64,000 bases of DNA from Rummeliibacillus pycnus_A (GTDB lineage Bacteria; Bacillota; Bacilli; Bacillales_A; Planococcaceae): the NCBI RefSeq assembly GCF_044359855.1, contig NZ_CP132291.1, positions 558,001-622,000 on the forward strand, in the 5' to 3' direction. The position numbers were made by a program, and so were the translations under genes. Below, in pieces: positions 15,549-24,017 of the stretch. Positions within the stretch are counted from its first letter, which is position 1. Every line of letters begins with the position of its first letter. The notes beneath the pieces are model-generated. The model had not been told where the DNA came from, did not search any database, and was given only the letters and a program-made list of their open reading frames with translations.

Positions 15549-17302
15549 GCATTTCCACCTCCACTTTCAACCAATCTTTCTAATTGTTGCAATTGGTACA
15601 TCTCATAATATCGACCCTTTAATGCCATTAACGTCTCATGAGTTCCTTTTTCTACAATCGTCCCCTCGTGTAATACAATTATGATTTGTGCATGTTGCAA
15701 AGCACTTAAACGATGAGAAGTAATGATTGTTGTCGCATCTTGCCTAGCACTTTTTAGCGCTTGCAAAATACTTTCTTCAGTTTTCGCATCCACAGCCGAT
15801 AAGGAATCATCTAAAATAAGTAATTCTGGATTCATCAGTAAAGCTCTAGCAATTGAAACTCTTTGCTTTTGTCCTCCAGAAATAGATACTCCACGTTCTC
15901 CAACCATTGTGTTATAGCCATCTGGGAAGCCTATAATATCATCATGAATTTGTGCAATACTTGCTGCTTCAAATACCATTGCCTCTGTAGCCTTTGGATT
16001 AACGAATGCTATATTTTGATATAAAGTTGAAGAGAAGAGAAAATGCTCTTGAGGTACATAGCCTATTGCTTCACGTAATTTTTTTGCTTGGTATGCATTA
16101 AGCTCATGGTTTCCAAAAGTAATTTGACCTTGAAATCCATCAAACTCTCTTAATAGAAGTTTTAAAATTGCTGTCTTCCCAGCACCTGTTTTTCCAACAA
16201 TACCTAATGTTTCACCGCGTTTTAACGTGAAGTCTACTTGCTGCAATGCAGGTGATAGATCCCCTGGAAATGTAAATGATTCCACATGAAAATGTAAATC
16301 TCCCTTTGGTTGGATAGATAAGGCATTTGGATGATCGATTATATCAATCTTTTCATTTAATAATGTTCGAATTCGATCATATGAAGCACTACCTCTTTCC
16401 ATGATATTAAATAACATACCAAATGCGAGCATCGGCCAGACAAGCAAACCTAAGTAAGCAATAAAGGCAATTAGATCTCCAATGCTCATATCTCCCGCCA
16501 CAACAAATTTGGCACCAAATACCATTGAGAGAAAATATGAAATACCAACAACAAGTGAAATGGTCGGATCAAATAAAGAATCAATTTTTGCAACACGAAT
16601 GTTTTTATCTACCACTTCTTGAGATAGCCTTTTAAAATCCTCTACATCTTCTTTGTCTTGACCAAATGTTTTCATCACTTTGATACCTGTAATACTCTCT
16701 TGTGTTTTATCATTTAATTCTGAAAACGCCGCTTGTGCATGATGAAAACGTTGATGTAGTAATTTTCCATAATAACTGGTTGATAACGCCATAAAAGGCA
16801 TTGGAATTAAAGCTATTAATGTTAGTCTCCAATCAATTGTAAACACCATGGCTAATATAACAAAACCACCAGTTGTGAGTGAATCGACTAATGTTAACAC
16901 TCCATTACCAGCTGTTTGTTGTACGGCCGATATATCATTCGTGGCATGTGCCATTAAATCACCAATTCGACGCTTTTGATAAAATGCTGGAGACATGGCA
17001 GTGAAGTGTCGAAACAATTGAGCACGTAAGCGCTTAGCTAGAGACATAGAAGAACCATAAATCATTTGACGCCAAGAATATCGTATTATGTACATAACAA
17101 TTGCAGTAATCGTCAAAATTCCAAGCCAAATTAATAGCCTCTTTGAATTTAGTTGAGCATTGGCTATTTCATCAACGACAATCCCAATGATTTTCGGAGG
17201 GACTAATTGTAAGATGGCAACAAAAATAAGCATTGTAATGCCAGCTACATATTGCCATTTCCTTTCTTTAAAAAACCATCCTAATTCAAAAAATACTTTC
17301 AA
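15545..17302 (-). CDS. ABC exporter half-transporter, first subunit (BmrC/YheI-like)
   Basis: 585 residues, the length of BmrC. KVFFELGWFFKERKWQY at the start resembles BmrC. The nucleotide-binding domain has Walker A GIVGKTGAGKTA, signature VSISGGQKQRVSIARA and Walker B LLILDDSLSAVDAKTE, where Asp replaces the catalytic Glu; H-loop TSHRLSA. The true start is probably TTG 17302, seven bases after AGAAGGTGA; the GTG at 17311 lies on that ribosome site. A short ORF (17347-17406) and a terminator stand upstream, so attenuation is possible, as reported for bmrCD with its leader bmrB. Forms a heterodimer with the next gene. Confidence 0.88.
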   Translation of the reverse strand: MKVFFELGWFFKERKWQYVAGITMLIFVAILQLVPPKIIGIVVDEIANAQLNSKRLLIWLGILTITAIVMYIIRYSWRQMIYGSSMSLAKRLRAQLFRHFTAMSPAFYQKRRIGDLMAHATNDISAVQQTAGNGVLTLVDSLTTGGFVILAMVFTIDWRLTLIALIPMPFMALSTSYYGKLLHQRFHHAQAAFSELNDKTQESITGIKVMKTFGQDKEDVEDFKRLSQEVVDKNIRVAKIDSLFDPTISLVVGISYFLSMVFGAKFVVAGDMSIGDLIAFIAYLGLLVWPMLAFGMLFNIMERGSASYDRIRTLLNEKIDIIDHPNALSIQPKGDLHFHVESFTFPGDLSPALQQVDFTLKRGETLGIVGKTGAGKTAILKLLLREFDGFQGQITFGNHELNAYQAKKLREAIGYVPQEHFLFSSTLYQNIAFVNPKATEAMVFEAASIAQIHDDIIGFPDGYNTMVGERGVSISGGQKQRVSIARALLMNPELLILDDSLSAVDAKTEESILQALKSARQDATTIITSHRLSALQHAQIIIVLHEGTIVEKGTHETLMALKGRYYEMYQLQQLERLVESGGGNA

Positions 17303-17346
17303 AAGATTCACCTTCTTTTCTTCGTACGTATCAGTTTATCAAAAAT

Positions 17347-17406
17347 TCAGAACTTATGGAAGAAACTGAAAAATAAATTTCGAATAATGAAATATTTCAA
17401 TCGCAT
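17347..17406 (-). CDS. Possible 19-residue leader peptide of the ABC exporter
   Basis: ATG 17406 opens a 19-codon ORF, MRLKYFIIRNLFFSFFHKF, after AAGG seven bases upstream. It ends 45 bases before the exporter start and lies 25 bases below a terminator hairpin. The position resembles the leader bmrB of B. subtilis, but the sequence is not recognisable and the terminator is before, not inside, the ORF. Chance is a real alternative. Confidence 0.35.
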   Translation of the reverse strand: MRLKYFIIRNLFFSFFHKF

Positions 17407-17430
17407 TTATTACCTTATCAAAAGCTTATA

Positions 17431-17460
17431 AATAAAAAAGACTTCTAATAGAAGTCCTTT
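17431..17460 (-). terminator. Terminator upstream of the ABC exporter genes
   Basis: GACTTCTA/TAGAAGTC stem with a one-base loop extension, flanked by AAAGG and six U on the minus strand. It could end the zinc-ribbon gene transcript or act as an attenuator of the exporter. Confidence 0.7.
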
Positions 17461-17661
17461 GGCTGTTTACTAATGATATCCTGAATGATAAGTTCACCGA
17501 TTACTTAAGAAAAAGATATCAAATTACATCTTAAGAATATTCAATTTTAATACAATAACCTTACTTATGCTACGGTTCACTGTTATAAATTAATATGAGA
17601 TTTTCTTATGACTGTTTCAAATCTTTTTCTTAACTAGGTACAATTAACTCAATATGTATTT

Positions 17662-17916
17662 CTATTTCCATCTTTCTAGCTTATTTAAATTTCTTACGAA
17701 CATGCCTGCTAAAAATTTGGGTAAACCCATTTTAATACACTTTCCTTTTACAAACTCCGTCATCTCATCTACGGATATATTCTTTTGAGTAAACTCGCCT
17801 TCCTGATAACAATGTTTACAATACATTGAGCTTCTTTCATGATTTCTTTCAGTACCTCGGTCTTCTGCTTTCTTAATTGGCATAGAACAGCTTTGGCATT
17901 TTTTATATTCTTTCAT
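17662..17916 (-). CDS. Zinc-ribbon protein
   Basis: 84 residues, soluble. CQSCSMPIKKAEDRGTE and YCKHCYQEGEF give two CxxC pairs (residues about 8-11 and 33-36), the pattern of the putative zinc-ribbon domain zf-ribbon_2. C-terminal part: EMTEFVKGKCIKMGLPKF. ATG 17916 is seven bases after GGAGG; an adjacent ATG at 17919 is closer. It lies 17 bases below the broken HEAT-like gene. No function is known; RNA or protein binding is the usual guess. Confidence 0.7.
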   Translation of the reverse strand: MKEYKKCQSCSMPIKKAEDRGTERNHERSSMYCKHCYQEGEFTQKNISVDEMTEFVKGKCIKMGLPKFLAGMFVRNLNKLERWK

Positions 17917-17933
17917 CATAGTTCCTCCACATA

Positions 17934-18565
17934 TTATTCATTTAGCCCTATTACTTTATAAATTTTTTTAATTCTTTTTAATTGAGGTGCTGTAAGTTCA
18001 TTTTCTCTTCGTTTTAACGCAGTTAAAAATGCCTCTTTATTATCATTATTAGCAGCTATAAGAGTACTCTCAGCATGTTGAGGGAGTTCTTTCGGTCTAC
18101 AAGTTTCTAAATGATGAAGCAGGAATGGAAAAATTCTGTCATTGTTTTCATTGCTTACAGATGATAATTTTGCTAAGGTTAATATCCCTTGATCAACAGT
18201 AATAACGGAGCCAGTTTTCATAGTTAAAAAAATTGTATCAAGATGCTCCATTATTATCTTAGATGAAATTGTCACAATGGTAGTTAATGCTGTCATTGCA
18301 CCCCAAACTAAACGGTTATTTCTACTTTTCAGTAAATTTATAAAGGTTAACGCGTATTCACTTATAAGCTCTGGTTTAACTTCCCCGATTTCATATGCTA
18401 CTTTAATACAATCTTGTTGAATACCTTTATCCTTATTAGATAAGTTTTGTATAACTTCTTTTATACCTTCAAGATTATGATCGTTAACTAATTCCTTGCT
18501 AGTTCAATATTTGGTTCTTCATCACGACGTTGTAACTTCGAGGCCAACTTAGGCACTATCGACAT
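17934..18565 (-). pseudogene. HEAT-repeat-like protein gene, frameshifted
   Basis: Start ATG 18565 after GAGGGATAAT opens MSIVPKLASKLQRRDEEPNI and reads to ELA, then hits TAG. Moving one base at the AAGG run near 18494-18497 restores KELVNDHNLEGIKEVIQNL and the remaining frame to 17934. Adding one A would give about 208 residues. The helical repeats (LITLAKL-type, KAFLTALKRR near the end) look like HEAT/armadillo repeats. A 120-residue downstream piece begins at MTALTTIV and may be translated alone. A real mutation and a sequencing or assembly error are equally possible. Confidence 0.75.
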
Positions 18566-18831
18566 ATTATCCCTCTTTTACGTTGATATCATTCTATTCA
18601 CATACTATCATATTAATCAGACAATATGATGTTTTTATTTTTACAGTAATCATAGGGACAATTATTTACATAAAATGTTCGCCTACTAATTTGAATTTTG
18701 TTGATTATTTTGCCACTAAAATGCCCCAATCATTAGAGTTTGAGTCTAACAATTGGGGGTAATTGGGGGCAGTTCACAACAAGTGGGATTCTAAAGTGTA
18801 AGGGGTGGAGGCCTCTCCATATTAACCCTTT
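18566..18831. other. Intergenic stretch without recognised gene
   Basis: AT-rich. The only notable piece is CCCCAATCATTAGAG..CTAACAATTGGGGG near 18723-18760, with pairing CCCCAAT and ATTGGGG ends. No U run follows, so I do not call a terminator. Confidence 0.4.
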
Positions 18832-18951
18832 TTAGTAGCCACATCTCATGAAAGAAGTTCCTACAATAATCAACAAGATAAACAAGACAACGACTAAGGT
18901 AAATTTGTTTTCATGTCTTTCTTCACCATAACCGCCTTGATAATCACTCAT
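18832..18951 (-). CDS. YjcZ-family small hydrophobic protein
   Basis: 39 residues from ATG 18951; GGGAGGAATC lies upstream. MSDYQGGYGEERHENKF is followed by LVVVLFILLIIVGTSFM, the Gly/Tyr-rich head plus hydrophobic tail of YjcZ-type sporulation peptides. The tail here ends in RCGY. Relatives are expressed in spore formation in Bacillus; that is family knowledge and not shown here. Confidence 0.78.
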   Translation of the reverse strand: MSDYQGGYGEERHENKFTLVVVLFILLIIVGTSFMRCGY

Positions 18952-19135
18952 AGATGATTCCTCCCTTCTATCTAGGTATACTTTAACTTATGCTAAAAAG
19001 TTGAGATGCTTTGTGCATTTGATATGGTTATTTGCACTAATTTTAGTTTCATTAGAGTGATTTCCGCTTAAGTGAAGATGATTCTAGAATTAAGCCTTCC
19101 ATTTTAATGGTAATATTCAACTAAACTGCACCTTT

Positions 19136-19170
19136 AGTAAAAAAGCGACTGCTCTTATTTCGCAATCGCC
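19136..19170 (-). terminator. Terminator of the arsR/SRPBCC-PDZ unit
   Basis: Minus strand GCGATTGC/GCAGTCGC stem (one G-U pair, eight bases) followed by six U. Confidence 0.8.
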
Positions 19171-19205
19171 TCGTTAGCTATCCATGAAGATCTTCTTCAC
19201 TATTA

Positions 19206-19904
19206 TTAATAAGATACAGGGTAAGCTTCTACAAAGCACTTAACACGTAACTTTTCACTTTTTCTTACTATTGTTAAGGTAACAGTGGCATTATCAGTTT
19301 TTTTATTCAATGTTCTTTCGAATGATTCATATCCTGTAATTTCTTCTCCATCGATCTCCACTATAATATCTTCAGGTTTAACTCCAGCAGTTGCAGCTAC
19401 CGTTCCTTCCTTCACCTGTAAAACTCTTGTACCTCTATCCTTCTCGTTTGTTGTGTGTACAATACCAATCCATGCTTTCCAAAAATCCGCACGATTATCA
19501 GTATTTGTTTCATAGACACTCTTTAGATTTTCTAAGAATTGACTTGTACCAAACAACATATTTTCCTTTGTAGATTGATTCATTACACCAATAAAGGAAG
19601 CCTGATATTCTATACTCACCTGAATACCACTTTCTACTTCTTCTAAAGAAGTTATGGTAGTAAAATCCCCATCAAGGCTCTGAAGTACAAAGCGTTTCAT
19701 GGTATCTATTTCTGTAAATACACCCTCAGATGTTGCCCCCCATCCGTGATTCATATAACCTCTTCCACCTATACAAAATTCTATCTCAGCATTTTTTGTA
19801 TACCAACGGTTTAAATGCTCAGGCTTAGTCAATGCATCCCAAACTTGATTCAAAGGCGCATTAACAACAATTTCTCTCTTAATGGAATCCTTAATCATCT
19901 TCAT
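19206..19904 (-). CDS. SRPBCC (AHSA1-like) protein fused to a PDZ domain
   Basis: 232 residues. The N-terminal half has the START/AHSA1 pattern IVVNAPLNQVWDALTKPEHLNRWY, then GGRGYMNHGWGATSEGVFTEID. The C-terminal half (about 145-232) is PDZ-like: TRVLQVKEGTVAATAGVKP, EDIIVEIDGEEITGYESFER and VTLTIVRKSEKLRVK. A small ligand-binding cavity plus a PDZ is an uncommon pairing. ATG 19904 follows AAGGAG by nine bases and overlaps the ArsR gene by 14, so translation is coupled. In other bacteria ArsR/AHSA1 pairs are common. The bound ligand is unknown; the PDZ half might hold a peptide or ligand-linked partner. Confidence 0.82.
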   Translation of the reverse strand: MKMIKDSIKREIVVNAPLNQVWDALTKPEHLNRWYTKNAEIEFCIGGRGYMNHGWGATSEGVFTEIDTMKRFVLQSLDGDFTTITSLEEVESGIQVSIEYQASFIGVMNQSTKENMLFGTSQFLENLKSVYETNTDNRADFWKAWIGIVHTTNEKDRGTRVLQVKEGTVAATAGVKPEDIIVEIDGEEITGYESFERTLNKKTDNATVTLTIVRKSEKLRVKCFVEAYPVSY

Positions 19905-20217
19905 CTCGAAACTCTCCTTTTTCCACATAATCTTTTAGACTTACGAGTTGATCATCAAGTAGTTCTCCGATGTATTGAAGCATTTCATGGTAGGCAATTT
20001 GGAGCCCGTTGAGATTTAATGAATAGATACGATACTTCCCACTCAAGCTCTCCGAAATAATTCCTTCCTCCAATAAAATATTTAAATGCTTCTTAATTGC
20101 TGGTTGAGAGATATCAAATGCTTCGACTATCTCCTTTTGGCTTTTATTTCCTTGTTTAAGCATACTTAATATACGGCGCCGCGTTGAATCACCTAATGCA
20201 CGATAAACATCTGGCAT
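19891..20217 (-). CDS. ArsR-family transcriptional regulator
   Basis: 108 residues from ATG 20217, which follows GAAGGATA. The winged-helix DNA-binding part reads YRALGDSTRRRILSMLKQGN, KEIVEAFDISQPAIKKHL and LLEEGIISESLSGKYRIYSL; there is no Cys-rich metal site, so metal sensing is unlikely. The AHSA1-associated ArsR group (YdfF/SdpR-like) fits. The tail after SLNLNG (helical) could bind a co-effector. A 24-bp perfect palindrome lies 20 bases upstream of the start, a good autoregulatory operator. The downstream SRPBCC-PDZ gene overlaps it. Confidence 0.9.
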   Translation of the reverse strand: MPDVYRALGDSTRRRILSMLKQGNKSQKEIVEAFDISQPAIKKHLNILLEEGIISESLSGKYRIYSLNLNGLQIAYHEMLQYIGELLDDQLVSLKDYVEKGEFRDEDD

Positions 20218-20236
20218 TATCCTTCCCTCACTTTTA

Positions 20237-20260
20237 ACATATAACCAATTGGTTATATGT
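20237..20260. promoter_or_regulatory. Operator of the ArsR regulator: 24-bp perfect palindrome
   Basis: Positions 20237-20260, ACATATAACCAATTGG then TTATATGT, are exactly palindromic over 24 bases, with the core TATAACCAATTGGTTATA. It ends 20 bases from the arsR ATG, inside the expected promoter. This length and position are typical of ArsR autorepression. Confidence 0.75.
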
Positions 20261-20389
20261 AATATAAACATAAGTGAAAATAATGTCAATAATTTTCTGA
20301 AAACAATAAATACTTTTCCGTATTTAAAATAACAGAGCATTTAGTTAATAAGAAAAATTTTTTTATTAACCTATTTGTTCTTGTGGCAT

Positions 20390-20420
20390 ACAAAAAGCCA
20401 ACTATATAAAGTTGACTTTA
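20390..20420 (-). terminator. Terminator of the histidine-phosphatase gene or the ArsR region
   Basis: Minus strand AAGTCAACT/AGTTGGCTT with a loop of about six and five U after it. It follows the histidine phosphatase gene, 30 bases below its stop. Confidence 0.75.
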
Positions 20421-20447
20421 ATTTTTTGTTTTTTTAAAACCAATAAT

Positions 20448-21023
20448 TCAACAACTAATTTGAAACCAGCCTGTTTCTTGCGGAAAATCTTTTCTGGTAA
20501 GAGTTTGACCAGAAATCATTTGACGATATGAAGTAATGGTTCCATCATGTGATACTATATAAATCTTTTCTTTTTGAAGTTGTTTACAATCTTCTATAAA
20601 CTGTTTAGCTATTTTTATAAAATCTCTTTCTGGCAAAACATTTATACCATCAGACCATAAATCGAAAAAATCCTTCATATCAATTTCATAAGTTGGATAT
20701 TCATTTTTAATTATTTCTGAACTAATTACTCTATCACAAGGCAACGTGTTCCGTTCTGGGAGAAAGGGAAATATTCTTGGAGAAACTAGTGGACTTACAA
20801 TCTTGCGACAGTCAATATTTTCACTCCATATGAATGCGGTTTGTAGTGTTCTTCTAAGAGGGCTGATTATTATAATATCTTTATCAGTTAATGGAAGCTG
20901 ATTTCTTAATAATTTTGCTTGTTCTACCCCTTTAGTTGTTAATGATGGGGATGATATTTGTAGGCTACTTGGTATATCTAATGTATGTTCTCCTTGACCG
21001 TGACGAATAAATATAAACTCCAT
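20448..21023 (-). CDS. Histidine phosphatase family protein (PGAM fold)
   Basis: 191 residues from ATG 21023, preceded by GGAGGATAAT. MEFIFIRHGQGEH supplies the RHG catalytic histidine, LTTKGVEQAKLLRNQLPL and IIISPLRRTLQTAFIW the second motif with the phosphate-binding Arg, and SHDGTITSYRQM the C-terminal histidine. The substrate is unknown; phosphosugar or small-molecule phosphatase is most likely. Single gene; the gap to 21178 holds nothing notable. Confidence 0.85.
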   Translation of the reverse strand: MEFIFIRHGQGEHTLDIPSSLQISSPSLTTKGVEQAKLLRNQLPLTDKDIIIISPLRRTLQTAFIWSENIDCRKIVSPLVSPRIFPFLPERNTLPCDRVISSEIIKNEYPTYEIDMKDFFDLWSDGINVLPERDFIKIAKQFIEDCKQLQKEKIYIVSHDGTITSYRQMISGQTLTRKDFPQETGWFQISC

Positions 21024-21177
21024 TTGAATTATCCTCCGCAATTAGATTACTTCAAACTGTGTAAAAGTGATCAGTGTTGCAATCATGATATTGGATATTT
21101 CTTATTGGACTAACCTGTGCCTTTAAATTAAATAAGGAAAATGCTACCTTCTTTGTTGAGGAATATCTTCCTGTAGT

Positions 21178-21462
21178 CTATATAGATTCTGTTCCTTTTT
21201 CCTTAAAGATACCTACCAATAACATAATAAGCCCCATGATGAAAATCACTGGAAACAAATACACCATAATCAATGCTGCCCAACCATTCCTAACAATAAT
21301 TGCATATGTTAAACCAATTGAAAAAGATAAGAACGGAGCAATTGCTACCATCGTGGTGATGCCCCAAATTATATATTTTCTTTTTTTTGACTTTTCTTTA
21401 CTTAATTGGTATGCCGTAGCTGAACCCAGTATTGCAACCGCTAATGCTACAATTATCGCCAT
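21178..21462 (-). CDS. Small membrane protein, unknown
   Basis: 94 residues with three helices: IIVALAVAILGSATAYQL (2-19), YIIWGITTMVAIAPFLSFSI region (29-50), and LIMVYLFPVIFIMGLIMLLV (62-81); a basic KEKSKKRKY loop. AGGAGGTGAT precedes ATG. I do not recognise the family. A standalone gene: no strong terminator noticed. Confidence 0.6.
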   Translation of the reverse strand: MAIIVALAVAILGSATAYQLSKEKSKKRKYIIWGITTMVAIAPFLSFSIGLTYAIIVRNGWAALIMVYLFPVIFIMGLIMLLVGIFKEKGTESI

Positions 21463-21574
21463 TTCATATCACCTCCTGCATCATCTAATATATTCCTATT
21501 TTCATATCTATGTTGACTTTAATGACAGCTAGATCTTAATTAAAGCCACCGTTTCAAAAATCTAAGACATATAC

Positions 21575-21955
21575 CTACTTATTCTCCGTAAGAAACCCTA
21601 ATACTTTTTCACCATTTTTTTCCAAATAAACATTGATAGACTTAAATTTAGATTTTTCTTTGGTTGTAAAATTCACCAATATTGTTTGAGTGTCTTTAAT
21701 ATCTATAGTATTGCTGTTTATATTATTAAATACCTCTAATTCACTTCCCGATTTAAAACCCGAAACTTTCCCCTGCTCCTCATCAATTATTTCTTTCTTT
21801 ATAGAGTTCGATAGGGATTGATAAGCAACTTTTTGTAAATCTTTTTCCTTTTCTTCAGTAAATGCAAATGTGCTACTTGTTACCTGTTGATTAGAAGAAC
21901 ATCCAACAACAGATAACAAAAGTATACTAATCAATATGTATATTAAATTCTTCAA
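21575..21955 (-). CDS. Small lipoprotein, unknown
   Basis: About 126 residues, starting at TTG 21955 with AAAGGAGGAAG upstream (a TTG three bases earlier is also possible). The signal peptide ISILLLSVVGCSSNQQ has a lipobox cysteine. The rest is polar, with EEKEKDLQKVAYQSL and a beta-rich end (FKSINVYLEKNGEKVLGF). It overlaps nothing but starts 25 bases after the hydrolase gene ends, so both could be on one transcript. Unknown function. Confidence 0.7.
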   Translation of the reverse strand: MKNLIYILISILLLSVVGCSSNQQVTSSTFAFTEEKEKDLQKVAYQSLSNSIKKEIIDEEQGKVSGFKSGSELEVFNNINSNTIDIKDTQTILVNFTTKEKSKFKSINVYLEKNGEKVLGFLTENK

Positions 21956-21979
21956 CAAAACTTCCTCCTTTAGCACTCA

Positions 21980-22888
21980 TTAGTTAAATAAGGAACTTAT
22001 TTTATTAATTGATTGAACTATAATATCGGGTCTGTCAATATGTATTGCATGACTTGCTTCTTGTGCGATTATAAATTTACCATTTGAAGTAAGATTAACT
22101 TGATTCATGATAAGTTCTTGCCACTTTTCTTCAAATAATCTTAACTCCCACTCTGGTAAACCCTCCATAATGCCTAACCTAATGTTATGCACTTTATCTC
22201 GGCCAATAACAATTAAAGGTATATCAGGGTATTCTACTAAATTCTTAATAATATCTCCGTCCTTCTTCCAGTTGCTAATTTCAGAACACATTGCTTTATA
22301 TAAAGAAGGATTTATTTGGAAATTTATTAAGCGTTGTTGAATATCATTTGGGAGAAGCTTTTGTTTTTCTGTTAAAGTAGGTTTAATAACTTCTGTTAAT
22401 TCTTCCCTTGTCATTTGAGAATAAGAATGACATTTCTCCATCCAAAAATCATCGGTTGACCCTTCATTTAAAACAGGTAAATCCAAATTATCTAAAATCT
22501 TTAAATCAATCGAAGTTGAATCTACTAATACTATTCCAGCAACCTTTTTAGGATGCTCTTTCACAAAATGCTGTACACATAATCCACCATAGGAATGACC
22601 AACTAATACTACAGGTTCTGATATTTTAAGTAAATGAATCATCTCACTTACTTCATTTACGACTGTCTGTGTATTACGGACTTCATTACGAATTTCACTT
22701 GCACCTTGACCTGGTCTATGAAACATTATAACTCTATTTGTATTACTTAATGATTCTGTCACTTCATACCATTCATCGAATGAACAGCCCATTCCTGTAA
22801 GGATAATTATCGGTGTCCCATTTTTCCCTTTTTGAAATATCTCAATTTTATTTTGATTTATTGTTAAAAATTCTCTGATTTTACTCAT
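21980..22888 (-). CDS. Alpha/beta-hydrolase
   Basis: About 302 residues. The fold starts IIILTGMGCSFDEW; the nucleophile elbow LVGHSYGGLCVQHF near 105 has GHSYGG; the acid is near the DKVHNI/WQELI section and the histidine near EASHAIHIDRPDII. Aminopeptidase, esterase or haloperoxidase-like; substrate unknown. I take ATG 22888 as start although AAAGG abuts it; a TTG at 22906 is the alternative. Next to a lipoprotein gene on the same strand. Confidence 0.75.
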   Translation of the reverse strand: MSKIREFLTINQNKIEIFQKGKNGTPIIILTGMGCSFDEWYEVTESLSNTNRVIMFHRPGQGASEIRNEVRNTQTVVNEVSEMIHLLKISEPVVLVGHSYGGLCVQHFVKEHPKKVAGIVLVDSTSIDLKILDNLDLPVLNEGSTDDFWMEKCHSYSQMTREELTEVIKPTLTEKQKLLPNDIQQRLINFQINPSLYKAMCSEISNWKKDGDIIKNLVEYPDIPLIVIGRDKVHNIRLGIMEGLPEWELRLFEEKWQELIMNQVNLTSNGKFIIAQEASHAIHIDRPDIIVQSINKISSLFN

Positions 22889-22924
22889 CCTTTCGTAAAA
22901 TATCAATTTATCTTTGGTTTTCTT

Positions 22925-23065
22925 GATTCAAACTTCGAGGAGATAAAGCTAAGCCCATGGAAAGCGCCGTTTGTCGCGGAACATCCACATCTGAATATTG
23001 AAAAGTTAATGTGTTGAAATCTTTGTATTAAAAACCGGAAATGGATTTGTGAAATTGATTCAGAT
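22925..23065 (-). repeat. Dispersed repeat, AT-rich module (inverted copy)
   Basis: Minus strand starts GAATCAATTTCACAAATCC, then TTTTTAATACAAAGATTTC, ends GTGGATGTTCCGCGACAAACG and GCGCTTTCCATGGGCTTAGC. Homologous to the modules at 3549, 7068 and 40845. Confidence 0.75.
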
Positions 23066-23075
23066 AGAAATATAT

Positions 23076-23762
23076 TTAAGATAACTTTCTTTGAATATTT
23101 GAAATATGTTCTTCCTTAACCTTTTCGCTGACTTGTGTATATTTAACTAATTTCCCATAAAGCGAATAAACCGGTACATGATTTTGAGAAAGTTGCTGAT
23201 TAATTTTATTTATTACCGGAATTTCTTTTCTTGTAATTACATGAATACTGGAAGATGTCACTTCTATAGATTTAAGTGTGCACCGATTGCTAAAGACAAT
23301 GATCGAAGTAAATAATTCTTCAGGTTGGTCAGAAACGACTTTTTGTAAAGCATGCATATGGGTCCAATTTTGCTTAATAGGGTTATAGAATTTAAACTTC
23401 TTTTTATTCGGGAATACTTGAGTCCATTTGTAATCTTTTTCTCTACCGAAAATCCAACCACTATAATTTTTCGATTCAATCACATAAATCCCTTTTTCGT
23501 GAATAAACAAAATATCGATTTCAGTTAATTCATCACTATTGGATTTAGGGATGTATAAATTCACTAGTGTTTTATGTATACCAGAGATTTTTTGCAATTC
23601 ATTGACGATTAAATATTCTCCGTATAATCCTGTATTAAAACGAACCTTCCAATAAGATACATTCGTTAATTTTTTATATGCACTTTTTTCAAAATGAAAA
23701 TATGATATTAAAAACAATGGGGATAGCATTAACATTGTACTAATTAAAAACATAAACAACAT
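23076..23762 (-). CDS. NERD-domain protein with an N-terminal membrane segment
   Basis: 228 residues from ATG 23762 (AGGTGG five bases upstream). One helix at 2-22 is followed by a cytosolic NERD domain: NTGLYGEYLIVNELQ, then TEIDILFIHEKGIYVIESKNYSGW, then KKKFKFYNPIKQNW. The Asp and the Glu-x-Lys lie as in PD-(D/E)xK nuclease folds, so DNA or nucleic-acid processing is possible, but activity is unproven for many NERD proteins. Stands alone, with the repeat upstream and the argGH terminator behind. Confidence 0.82.
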   Translation of the reverse strand: MLFMFLISTMLMLSPLFLISYFHFEKSAYKKLTNVSYWKVRFNTGLYGEYLIVNELQKISGIHKTLVNLYIPKSNSDELTEIDILFIHEKGIYVIESKNYSGWIFGREKDYKWTQVFPNKKKFKFYNPIKQNWTHMHALQKVVSDQPEELFTSIIVFSNRCTLKSIEVTSSSIHVITRKEIPVINKINQQLSQNHVPVYSLYGKLVKYTQVSEKVKEEHISNIQRKLS

Positions 23763-23850
23763 ATCATCCACCTGCCTAATAGTCTTTTTTTACTATTTTA
23801 CTACAAAATGAATTTTATTCCAATTTTGGTTTTAACTTAATCTAGAAATA

Positions 23851-23885
23851 AAAAAACCAGCTCCCCTCTGAGAACTGGTTTTTCT
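23851..23885 (-). terminator. Terminator of argGH
   Basis: AACCAGTTCTC/GAGGGGAGCTGGTT stem and U-rich tail on the minus strand, 135 bases below the argH stop; also T-rich on the other side. Confidence 0.85.
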
Positions 23886-24017
23886 TTAGCACACTATGTA
23901 TGCTGTCTATGGAATTGGCCCCCCTCTGTGAACGTCCTTCCAATCATTCAATTACTAATTTGTGATGAAATCTTAGTCTTGCAATTGGCAGACAAGTTTT
24001 TTGCATAAGTTAAAATT

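Noticed and set aside
18723..18760. Terminator at CCCCAAT..ATTGGGG
   Set aside because: Weak inner pairing and no U run on either strand.
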